A stretch of DNA of 64,000 bases, taken from assembly GCA_000434555.1 (NCBI GenBank), contig FR880110.1, positions 87,211 to 151,210 of the forward strand, in the 5' to 3' direction. Position numbers and translations under genes: made by a program. The notes beneath the pieces were generated by a model. It did not search any database. It was not told the origin of the DNA and was given only the letters and a program-made list of their open reading frames with translations. The stretch is from Clostridium sp. CAG:524. GTDB taxonomy: Bacteria; Bacillota_I; Bacilli_A; RF39; UBA660. Shown here piece after piece: positions 57,916 to 64,000 of the stretch (its first letter is position 1; each line of letters opens with the position of its first letter).

Positions 57916-59109
57916 ATGAGAAATGTAGGAACAATAGTAAGAGGTATTAGAACACCTATCATAAAAGAAGGATGTGACCTTGCATCAATAGTTGTAGATT
58001 CAGTTATTAAAGCAAGTGAAACTGAAAACTTTGAATTTGAAGATAGAGATGTTATCGCTATCACTGAAGCAGTAGTTGGAATAAGTGAAGGAAACTTCGC
58101 AACACTAGACCAAATATCAAAAGATATTAAAAATAAACTTAATAATAGTGAACATATAGGAGTAGTATTTCCAATATTAAGTCGTAATAGGTTTGCAGTT
58201 CTTTTATCATCAATAGCGAAAAGTACTAAAAAGATAACATTATTATCAAGTTATCCAAGTGATGAAGTAGGTAATGATATTTTATATAAAGAAGATTTAG
58301 TAAAATATAATATTAATCCATCAAGAGATTTAATTTCTGAAGAAGAATACAAAGATAAATTTATTAGATTTAAACATATGTTTACAGGTGTTAATATGTA
58401 TGAAGTGTATAGAGATTTAGTACTTAATGAGGGCTGTGAATTTGAAATGGTATTTTCAAATAATCCAGAAGATATTCTTAATTATACTAAAGATGTAATC
58501 GTAAGTGATATTCATACTAGATTTGAAACTAAAAAGAGAATTCTTGATAAAGATAGTAATGCTCATGTAATAATGTTAAGTGAAATACTAAATGAAAGTG
58601 TTGATGGAAGTGGATACTCACCATATGGACTTTTAGGTAGCAATCGTTCAACTGAAGAAAGAGTTAAATTATTTCCAAGAACAGGTGATAAGCTTGTATT
58701 AAGAGTTCAAGAACTTATGAAAGAAAGAACTGGTAAAAATATTGAAGTTATGGTATATGGAGATGGAGCATTTAAAGATCCAGTTGGTAAAATATGGGAA
58801 CTTGCTGATCCTGTAGTTAGTCCTGCTTATACTAAAGGATTAGAAGGAAGTCCTAATGAAATAAAACTAAAATACTTTAGTGAAAATAAATTCAAAGACT
58901 TACAAGGCGAAGAATTAAATAATGCGATGAAAAAAGCAATAAGGGAAAAAGATAAAGAATTAAAAGGAACTATGGCATCTCAAGGTACTACACCAAGACG
59001 CTACACTGACCTACTTGGAAGCCTTTGCGATTTAACAAGCGGAAGCGGAGACAAAGGAACACCAGTAGTATTAATTCAAAGATACTTTACAAATTATAGT
59101 AATGACTAA
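57916..59109 (+). CDS. CofE-like (F420-0:gamma-glutamyl ligase family) protein
   Basis: 397 residues. The N-terminal block IKEGCDLASIVVDSVIKA, DRDVIAITEAVVGISEGNFA and the later VMVYGDGAFKDPVGKIWELADPVVSPA and DLTSGSGDKGTPVVLIQRYF match the CofE-like family found in many Firmicutes that lack cofactor F420. In F420 producers CofE adds glutamates to F420-0; here the acceptor is unknown, and no other F420 gene is visible in the window. GGAGAGTG precedes the ATG. It is monocistronic, closed by a terminator. Confidence 0.82.
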   Translation: MRNVGTIVRGIRTPIIKEGCDLASIVVDSVIKASETENFEFEDRDVIAITEAVVGISEGNFATLDQISKDIKNKLNNSEHIGVVFPILSRNRFAVLLSSIAKSTKKITLLSSYPSDEVGNDILYKEDLVKYNINPSRDLISEEEYKDKFIRFKHMFTGVNMYEVYRDLVLNEGCEFEMVFSNNPEDILNYTKDVIVSDIHTRFETKKRILDKDSNAHVIMLSEILNESVDGSGYSPYGLLGSNRSTEERVKLFPRTGDKLVLRVQELMKERTGKNIEVMVYGDGAFKDPVGKIWELADPVVSPAYTKGLEGSPNEIKLKYFSENKFKDLQGEELNNAMKKAIREKDKELKGTMASQGTTPRRYTDLLGSLCDLTSGSGDKGTPVVLIQRYFTNYSND

Positions 59110-59134
59110 AAAGCACTTAAAAAAGTGTTTTTTC
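59110..59134 (+). terminator. Terminator
   Basis: AAAGCACTT (59110-59118) pairs with AAGTGTTTT (59123-59131), then T. A TGATATAAT extended -10 for recX follows at 59140-59145. Confidence 0.8.
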
Positions 59135-59166
59135 TTTGATATAATACTTTAGAAGGGAAATATATC

Positions 59167-59916
59167 ATGAAAATAAATAAATTCAAAAAAGTAGGTAAGA
59201 ATAAATATAAGATAATATTTGATAATACAGATTTAACATTATATGAAGATGTAATACTTAAATATGATTTATTAATTAAAAAAGAAGTAGATTTAGATCT
59301 AATAGATAAAATTATTGAAGAAAATAAGTATGAAGATGCATTTGAAACATCAGTAAGCTATATAGAAATAAAAATGAGAAATAGAAAAGAAATAATAGAT
59401 TACTTACATAAGAAAGAATTTAATGAAAAACATATCAATTATGCATTAGATAAACTTGATAAACTAAATCTTCTTAATGATAAAAAATATATTGAAGCAT
59501 TTATTAATGATAAAGTTAATCTTACACTAGATGGACCATTTAAAATAAAGAAAGCATTATTAGATTTTGATCTTAATGAAAATGATATAGATAATTATTT
59601 AAATACTTTTGATAGTGATATATGGCAAGAAAAACTAAATAAAATTATAAATAAAAAGAAATCTCTTATGAAAAATAAGAGTTATACAATGTTTATTAAT
59701 AAATTGAAACTAGATTTATATAATATGGGATATGATAAATATATGATAGATAATAGTCTCATGAATATTGAATATAATTCTAATGCTATTTATAAAGACA
59801 TAGAAAAATCTATAAAGAAATTTAAAAATGATAGAAATAAAATAATATCTTCATTAATGAGAAAAGGTTATAGTTATGAAGATATTAATTCTAAACTAAA
59901 AGAATATGATAATTAG
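59167..59916 (+). CDS. recX: Regulatory protein RecX
   Basis: 249 residues, length typical of Gram-positive RecX. It is made of three-helix tandem units: EDAFETSVSYIEIKMRNRKEIIDYLHKKEF, then INYALDKLDKLNLLNDKKYIEAFINDKV and further repeats ending in RNKIISSLMRKGYSYEDI. RecX binds RecA filaments and limits recombination. GAAGGGAAA precedes the ATG. No recA gene is nearby in the window. Confidence 0.88.
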   Translation: MKINKFKKVGKNKYKIIFDNTDLTLYEDVILKYDLLIKKEVDLDLIDKIIEENKYEDAFETSVSYIEIKMRNRKEIIDYLHKKEFNEKHINYALDKLDKLNLLNDKKYIEAFINDKVNLTLDGPFKIKKALLDFDLNENDIDNYLNTFDSDIWQEKLNKIINKKKSLMKNKSYTMFINKLKLDLYNMGYDKYMIDNSLMNIEYNSNAIYKDIEKSIKKFKNDRNKIISSLMRKGYSYEDINSKLKEYDN

Positions 59917-59930
59917 ATAATTAAATATAA

Positions 59931-59959
59931 AAGGAACTACGTAATGTAATTCCTTATTT
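59931..59959. terminator. Terminator between recX and the deacetylase gene
   Basis: AAGGAA (59931-59936) pairs with TTCCTT (59950-59955), with inner TAC/GTA pairs. It lies between convergent genes and may serve both. Confidence 0.6.
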
Positions 59960-61399
59960 TATACTATTAGCAAATTGATTTAATGTAGTGCCTCTACTTA
60001 CTCTTACACGTGGTAATTTATATTTATTAGCACCTTTTTTAACTCTACCTGAATTAATAGTGAATGCCATTTTAAATCCTGAATCCTTAAGTGCTTTTAT
60101 AAAGTCATCACTATAATGACCAAATGGATAAGCAAATATAGTAGGGTTATCTTTAAGTTTATCTTTTGTAGTCATTAAATCATTATATATATTTTTATAT
60201 GATTCACACATGGCTTTACCATCCCATTTACCTTTAGTACAACTTCTTACATGCATACTATCAGTATGAGATTGCATATCTAAGTAATCTTTATTTAAGT
60301 AATTCTTCCATACTACTTTATTAGTAATAACAAATGAAGTAATAGGTACATTATACTTAAGAGTAATAGGGTATGCAATTTCATAAAATGATTTAACACC
60401 ATCATCATCAGTAAGAATAATACTTTTTTCAGGTAAATCTATCTTTTTATCAATATAATCATTTAACTCATCCCAGGTTACAAAATAATAATTATTATCA
60501 ACTAGATATTTAATTTGTTTTTCAAAATTAGTTTTAGAAATATAATTATGATTATTAGGCTTTTTTGTTATATCTTCACCTTTAGTATCATCATAGAACC
60601 AGTGATACATCATAACAGGTATTCCTTTAGTATTTTTCTTTTGAACGTTAATTGTTGTTTCAAGAATAGTTTCATTATTACTACTATCATTTACTTTATA
60701 TGTCACTTTATAAAGACCAACTTTTTTAGTATTAACACTTCCAATAGTAGTAACTTTATCAGTAATATCTCCATCATAGTTATCACTTGCAGTAAAATCT
60801 TTTAAATTAATATCTTTATTAAGTATTACATAACTATTTACATTTCTATTAAGTTTAATAACAGGTTTTGTCTTATCTTTAACACTAACTTTTCTTTTAA
60901 TAATAGTTTCATTATTACTGCTATCTTTTACTTTATATGTTACTTCATAATCTCCAAGTTTAGTATTATCAATATTGTTTTCAATAATAACTTTATCAGT
61001 AATATCACCATCATAATTATCAGTTACAGTATATCCAGGTTCCATGTATTCTTCTTTATAATCAATTACTATATCATTATCTTTTAAAGTTATAACGGGC
61101 TTTTCATCATCAACAACATATACTTTAACTTTCTTTTTAGTATTAATCGCATATTTCTCATGACTTTCAAGTGTTACTTCATATTCACCAAGTTTACTAT
61201 AATCAATATTAGAATCATTAGATAAATCAATATCTTTATTTCTTATTTTACCTTTTAAACTATTAAAGTCATATTTACTATTGATTTCTATTTTAATATC
61301 ATCAATATCAATTCTAGTTATAAATAAATATTTAACTCCAAAAAATAATATAATAATCGTAACAATAGATATAATTATATAAATGATTTTCTTTTTCAT
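59954..61399 (-). CDS. Membrane-anchored polysaccharide deacetylase with Ig-like (DUF5011) repeats
   Basis: 481 residues. One N-terminal membrane helix (about 4-26) is followed by a beta domain and two DUF5011-type repeats (about 97-174 and 176-252, each with TDNYDGDITDKV or SDNYDGDITDKV and YKVKDSSNNET or YKVNDSSNNET). The NodB deacetylase domain (about 258-470) has PVMMYHWF, the catalytic/metal Asp in TDDDG at 330-334, SHTDSMH with His378 and His383, and YPFGHYSD. The H-x4-H spacing is as in IcaB/PgaB. It probably deacetylates an extracellular N-acetylglucosamine polymer. GGTGAAGATAT precedes ATG 61399. Confidence 0.88.
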   Translation of the reverse strand: MKKKIIYIIISIVTIIILFFGVKYLFITRIDIDDIKIEINSKYDFNSLKGKIRNKDIDLSNDSNIDYSKLGEYEVTLESHEKYAINTKKKVKVYVVDDEKPVITLKDNDIVIDYKEEYMEPGYTVTDNYDGDITDKVIIENNIDNTKLGDYEVTYKVKDSSNNETIIKRKVSVKDKTKPVIKLNRNVNSYVILNKDINLKDFTASDNYDGDITDKVTTIGSVNTKKVGLYKVTYKVNDSSNNETILETTINVQKKNTKGIPVMMYHWFYDDTKGEDITKKPNNHNYISKTNFEKQIKYLVDNNYYFVTWDELNDYIDKKIDLPEKSIILTDDDGVKSFYEIAYPITLKYNVPITSFVITNKVVWKNYLNKDYLDMQSHTDSMHVRSCTKGKWDGKAMCESYKNIYNDLMTTKDKLKDNPTIFAYPFGHYSDDFIKALKDSGFKMAFTINSGRVKKGANKYKLPRVRVSRGTTLNQFANSIK

Positions 61400-61437
61400 A
61401 TATCTTCACCATGATAATTTTATCACAAAATGTATAT

Positions 61438-61468
61438 AAAAAAACATTGAACTTTAAAATTCAATGTT
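61438..61468 (-). terminator. Terminator of the prsA-like gene
   Basis: On the minus strand AACATTGAA pairs with TTCAATGTT, followed by a T-run (plus 61438-61444 A-run). Confidence 0.85.
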
Positions 61469-61472
61469 TACT

Positions 61473-62462
61473 TTACTTATTACTACTAGAATTTGAAGCA
61501 CTTTGTGTTTGTCTATTTACTAGTGTTTCAAAGTCCTTATTTAAGTCAGTATCTAATATTTTCATTTCATTTTTTTCTCTTAATGCTTTAAGTGCTTTAA
61601 TAGAAAATCCTGATTCTTTAGCAATTTCACTACCAATAGTAGTTTTAATCTTTTCAGTAAGTTCATCATTTAATTCTGGTTTTTTATCTTGAGATTTTCT
61701 ATATAAAATATGATAACCATTACTTGATTTAACTGGTGAAGTAGAGTAACTACCATCTTTTAAATTTAAAAGAGCACTAAATACTTCACTTGGAACACTA
61801 TCAGTATTAACTTTTCCTAAACTTCCACCATTAGAACTTGAGTTTTCATCTTTAGAATATTCTTTAGCAAGTTTAGCAAAATCTTCTCCATCTTTTAATT
61901 TAGAAATGATTTCTTTTGCTTTATCGTATGCTTTTTGTTCTGCTTTTTTCTTCTCATCATCAGTTGCATCTTTCTTAGTATCAACTGTTATTAATATTTG
62001 ACTTGCTTCAATATCACCATAAGTTTCATTTTCATAATATTCATTTATTTGTTTTTCACTTACAGTTTCTTTAGCATAATCTTTTACCCATAAATTTCTT
62101 TTATAAGTAAGAGAAAGATAATCTCTAAATGCACTTTCATTTGCTAGACCATAATAATAATTTAAATATAAATCAAAGTCAGCATTCATATCTTTAGCAG
62201 TCTTCTTTGTAGTTTTAACAGTCTGATTTACATAAGCCTTTTCATCGTTATCAGTTTCATATAGTTTTTCAAGTAAATGCATATCAATAAGATTCATTAA
62301 TTTTTCAGCACCATATGTTTCTTTTAGTTCTTGATATAATTCATCACTACTGATTCCACCTTCCTTAAAAGTTACTAAAGCATTTTCTCCATTTGTAAGT
62401 TTTACATTTTTACATCCAGCAAGTAAGAATAAACTTAAAAGTAATAAAAATATTTTTTTCAT
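61473..62462 (-). CDS. prsA: PrsA-like peptidyl-prolyl isomerase lipoprotein
   Basis: 329 residues. Lipoprotein signal peptide with lipobox LAGC (Cys17), then a helical chaperone region (about 20-145), then a parvulin domain (about 148-256) with ASQILITVD, EDFAKLAKEYSKDENSSSNGGSLGKV, PSEVFSALLNLKDG and SSNGYHILYRKS. PrsA folds proteins after Sec export, on the outer face of the membrane. The C-terminal tail is Ser/Asn-rich. AGGAGG lies nine bases before ATG 62462. It is transcribed alone. Confidence 0.9.
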   Translation of the reverse strand: MKKIFLLLLSLFLLAGCKNVKLTNGENALVTFKEGGISSDELYQELKETYGAEKLMNLIDMHLLEKLYETDNDEKAYVNQTVKTTKKTAKDMNADFDLYLNYYYGLANESAFRDYLSLTYKRNLWVKDYAKETVSEKQINEYYENETYGDIEASQILITVDTKKDATDDEKKKAEQKAYDKAKEIISKLKDGEDFAKLAKEYSKDENSSSNGGSLGKVNTDSVPSEVFSALLNLKDGSYSTSPVKSSNGYHILYRKSQDKKPELNDELTEKIKTTIGSEIAKESGFSIKALKALREKNEMKILDTDLNKDFETLVNRQTQSASNSSSNK

Positions 62463-62526
62463 TTACTTAACCTCCTAACTCTTAATATAATAGCAAAATT
62501 ACAAGTAAAATACAAGTAATTATCAT

Positions 62527-62555
62527 ACACAAAAAATAGAGAATATCATACTATA
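62527..62555 (+). promoter_or_regulatory. Candidate sporulation (sigma-K/sigma-G type) promoter
   Basis: CATACTATA at 62547-62555 fits the sigma-K -10 CATAnnnTA and its first seven bases equal the sigma-G -10 CATACTA. ACAC at 62527-62530, 16 bases upstream, fits the sigma-K -35. It precedes two YjcZ-like peptide genes. Confidence 0.5.
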
Positions 62556-62586
62556 AGAGTGTAAAGATAAAAAGGAGGAATGTTTT

Positions 62587-62697
62587 ATGAATACAGGATG
62601 TGGATGTGGATGCGGTAAAGGTAATGGTATTTCAGGAGCAGCATTTGCCTTAGTTCTATTTATATTATTAGTAATCATACTAGGTGCTTTTATCTAG
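62587..62697 (+). CDS. YjcZ-family tiny membrane peptide, 36 aa
   Basis: Short gene with AAAGGAGG upstream. The N-terminus is Gly/Cys-rich (CGCGCGKG) and the rest is one hydrophobic helix beginning GAAFALVLFILL and ending LGAFI. This is the pattern of the YjcZ tiny transmembrane family, associated with sporulation in Bacillus. A sporulation-type promoter lies 32 bases upstream. A second similar peptide follows. Confidence 0.75.
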   Translation: MNTGCGCGCGKGNGISGAAFALVLFILLVIILGAFI

Positions 62698-62715
62698 TAT
62701 AAGGAGGTGAATCGT

Positions 62716-62820
62716 ATGTTTTGCGGAAATCCTTGTAATAATGGATGTAATATATTCTTCATAATATTAATTTTATTCATACTTCTAGCAATAATCTTCG
62801 GTACTTGCGGAAGTTGGTAA
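62716..62820 (+). CDS. Second Cys-rich tiny membrane peptide, 34 aa
   Basis: Perfect AAGGAGGTGA six bases before ATG 62716. It begins MFCGNPCNNGC, continues as one hydrophobic helix (NIFFIILILFILLAIIFG) and ends TCGSW. It resembles the preceding YjcZ-like peptide in layout, with four Cys. It lies 18 bases after it and a terminator follows, so the two form a small operon, probably expressed during sporulation. Confidence 0.68.
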   Translation: MFCGNPCNNGCNIFFIILILFILLAIIFGTCGSW

Positions 62821-62831
62821 AAATAATAAAG

Positions 62832-62856
62832 AGTATTGATTAATTCAATGCTTTTT
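62832..62856 (+). terminator. Terminator of the tiny-peptide operon
   Basis: AGTATTGA (62832-62839), TTAAT loop, TCAATGCT (62845-62852), T-run. Confidence 0.8.
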
Positions 62857-62881
62857 ATATATAATAAAATAGGTATAAAAC

Positions 62882-63397
62882 ATGATAAAATATATAATAA
62901 ATGAAAATATAAAATTAAAAAAATCTACGATAAATGATATAAAAAACATAATAAAATTTCAAGAAGAAATAATAAATGATATGGAAAATAAAGAGCTTTT
63001 TAAACCACTTATAGAAGAAGAATTTACCTATCCAATTATGAATAATGGCCTTGTATACTTATTATATTTTGAAAATAAAATAATAGGTCTTTTTGTATTA
63101 ACTATAAATCCAAAAGACGATATAATTAATGAATATCAATTAGAAGATACTAGTAACATTGCAATATTAGATAGTGTAATGATTAAAAGAGAATTTAGAG
63201 GAAGTAAGTTACAACTACAATGTATGAAAATTATAGATATTGATTGTAAAAAACTAAATATAGATAAAATAGTCGCAACAGTTCATCCAGATAACAAATA
63301 TAGTTTAAATAACTTATTAGAAGGTAATTATAAAATTATTAATACAATAAATATTCATGGTGGAATAAGAAATATATTAATTAAAGAAGTAAAATAA
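62882..63397 (+). CDS. GNAT-family acetyltransferase
   Basis: 171 residues. The acetyl-CoA binding core is visible as AILDSVMIKREFRGSKLQLQCMKIIDIDC (motif A, with R-x-x-G replaced by REFRGSKLQ) and the later VATVHPDNKYSLNNLLEGNYKI (motif B). The acceptor is unknown. A TATAAT at 62860-62865 puts transcription start about ten bases ahead of the ATG, so the leader is very short with only AGG as ribosome site. Confidence 0.8.
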   Translation: MIKYIINENIKLKKSTINDIKNIIKFQEEIINDMENKELFKPLIEEEFTYPIMNNGLVYLLYFENKIIGLFVLTINPKDDIINEYQLEDTSNIAILDSVMIKREFRGSKLQLQCMKIIDIDCKKLNIDKIVATVHPDNKYSLNNLLEGNYKIINTINIHGGIRNILIKEVK

Positions 63398-63416
63398 TCA
63401 AAAAAACTTCTTTTTT
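63383..63416 (+). terminator. Terminator after the GNAT gene
   Basis: AAAGAAGT (63383-63390), 15-base loop, ACTTCTTT (63406-63413), T-run; overlaps the stop codon region. Confidence 0.7.
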
Positions 63417-63460
63417 AATTAATAAAATGATATTATATTATTTAAGAAGAAGGGATTTAT

Positions 63461-64000
63461 ATGATAGATATTAAACTTATAAGAGAAAATAAAGATTTAG
63501 TAAAAGAAAATATTAAAAAGAAATTTCAAGATGAAAAGTTACCTCTAGTAGATGAAGTATATAACTTAGATACTGAATATAGAAATGCTAGAGTTAAAGC
63601 AGATACATTAAGAGGTAATAAAAATAAAATGAGTTCTAAAATTGGTGAACTTATGAGAGATAAGAAAATAGATGAAGCAAATAAAATAAAGAGTGAAGTA
63701 TCATCTATGCAAAGTGAAATAGAAAGTCTTGAAGCAAAAGAAGTAGAACTTGAAGAAAAGATTAATAAAATAATGATGGTTATTCCAAATATTATTGATG
63801 AGTCTGTTCCAATAGGAAAAGATGATAAAGAAAATGTTGAAATAGAGAAGTTTGGTGAACCATTTGTCCCTGAATATGAAATACCATATCATGCTGATAT
63901 ATTAGAGTCTAAAAATGGACTTGATAAAGAAGCATCAGGTAGAACAAGTGGAAATGGATTCTATTATTTAATGGGAGACGCTGCTAGACTTAGTTCAGCA
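63461..64000 (+). CDS. serS: Seryl-tRNA synthetase, N-terminal part (runs off the window)
   Basis: 180 residues from ATG 63461 to the window end, no stop. The beginning MIDIKLIRENKDLVKENIKKK is typical SerRS, followed by the long antiparallel coiled-coil arm (about 30-100) that recognises the tRNA-Ser variable arm, then IPNIIDESVPIGKDDKEN and the start of the class II catalytic domain (GFYYLMGDAARL). AGAAGGGA precedes the ATG. No T-box is present in the short upstream region, unlike asnS, alaS and leuS here. Confidence 0.93.
   Translation, partial: MIDIKLIRENKDLVKENIKKKFQDEKLPLVDEVYNLDTEYRNARVKADTLRGNKNKMSSKIGELMRDKKIDEANKIKSEVSSMQSEIESLEAKEVELEEKINKIMMVIPNIIDESVPIGKDDKENVEIEKFGEPFVPEYEIPYHADILESKNGLDKEASGRTSGNGFYYLMGDAARLSSA

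Noticed and set aside
61411..61692. Plus-strand frame of 93 codons opposite the prsA-like gene
   Set aside because: Antisense to conserved PrsA sequence and overlaps its terminator; Ser/Leu/Phe-rich shadow.
1..64000. Use of UGA as tryptophan (code 4)
   Set aside because: Several well-supported genes (rsgA, pssA, spoVAD) end in TGA with correct overlaps to the next gene, and Trp is encoded by TGG.

Overview
The window comes from an AT-rich, low-GC Gram-positive bacterium (Bacillota/Firmicutes) with a compact genome. UGA is used as a real stop (rsgA, pssA and spoVAD all end in TGA), so this is not a code-4 mycoplasma. Some proteins nevertheless look mollicute-like, for example GatA with a TGDS active-site loop and short housekeeping enzymes. 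T-box leaders, strong AGGAGG ribosome sites, a MurT/GatD pair, PrpC/PrkC, ScpAB, SpoVAC-AD-AE and YjcZ-type peptides all fit a gut-type Bacilli/Clostridia relative that keeps at least part of a sporulation programme. I cannot name the species.

Layout. 1-7120: end of an unknown gene, topoisomerase IV (parE-parC), a small unknown protein and a membrane hybrid histidine kinase. 7121-14081: a decayed prepilin gene, then an Asn-specific T-box driving asnS-aspS-gatC-gatA-gatB. 14137-19912: a DUF3048 protein, a Pro-rich membrane protein with GETPSI repeats, a large BspA-like surface protein with 25-residue repeats, and an unknown protein. 19925-27772: Ala T-box and a short alaS, a lipoprotein, rlmN, then prpC-prkC-rsgA-rpe. 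27848-30248: a C39 peptidase/ABC transporter followed by two previously unlisted double-glycine peptides, a candidate two-peptide bacteriocin. 30279-34827: a MarR-controlled heterodimeric ABC exporter. 34898-39099: a HerA-like ATPase and a GH31 glycosidase. 39077-42541: Leu T-box, a small membrane protein and a LeuRS carrying an inserted Nudix domain. 42600-44790: a methyltransferase, then pssA-psd. 44787-46845 (minus): murT-gatD. 46943-47569: tRNA-Glu and a candidate type I toxin/antisense RNA locus. 47599-49342: spoVAC-spoVAD-spoVAE. 49350-51836: a membrane protein and scpA-scpB. 51836-56744: mainly unknown genes, a kinase-fold protein, an HMA-like protein and a fused double-domain ThyX. 56842-64000: tRNA-Leu, a membrane protein, a CofE-like protein, recX, a polysaccharide deacetylase, a PrsA-like foldase, two YjcZ-like peptides behind a sporulation-type promoter, a GNAT acetyltransferase and the start of serS.

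How genes work together. Translation supply dominates: three T-boxes whose specifier codons I could read (AAC, GCT, CTT) tie Asn, Ala and Leu tRNA charging to synthetase expression. The Asn T-box also covers AspRS and the GatCAB amidotransferase. Envelope functions (MurT/GatD, PrkC, deacetylase, PrsA, phosphatidylethanolamine synthesis) form a second theme. Many transcription units are separated only by a hairpin terminator, and several promoters overlap the preceding terminator.

The most interesting items are the two-peptide bacteriocin locus, the Nudix-LeuRS fusion, the GatD homologue without its catalytic Cys and His, the small hydrophobic peptide/antisense RNA locus, the fused ThyX, and topoisomerase IV with altered residues at three quinolone-resistance positions. 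All functional statements are read from sequence by eye without database searches.
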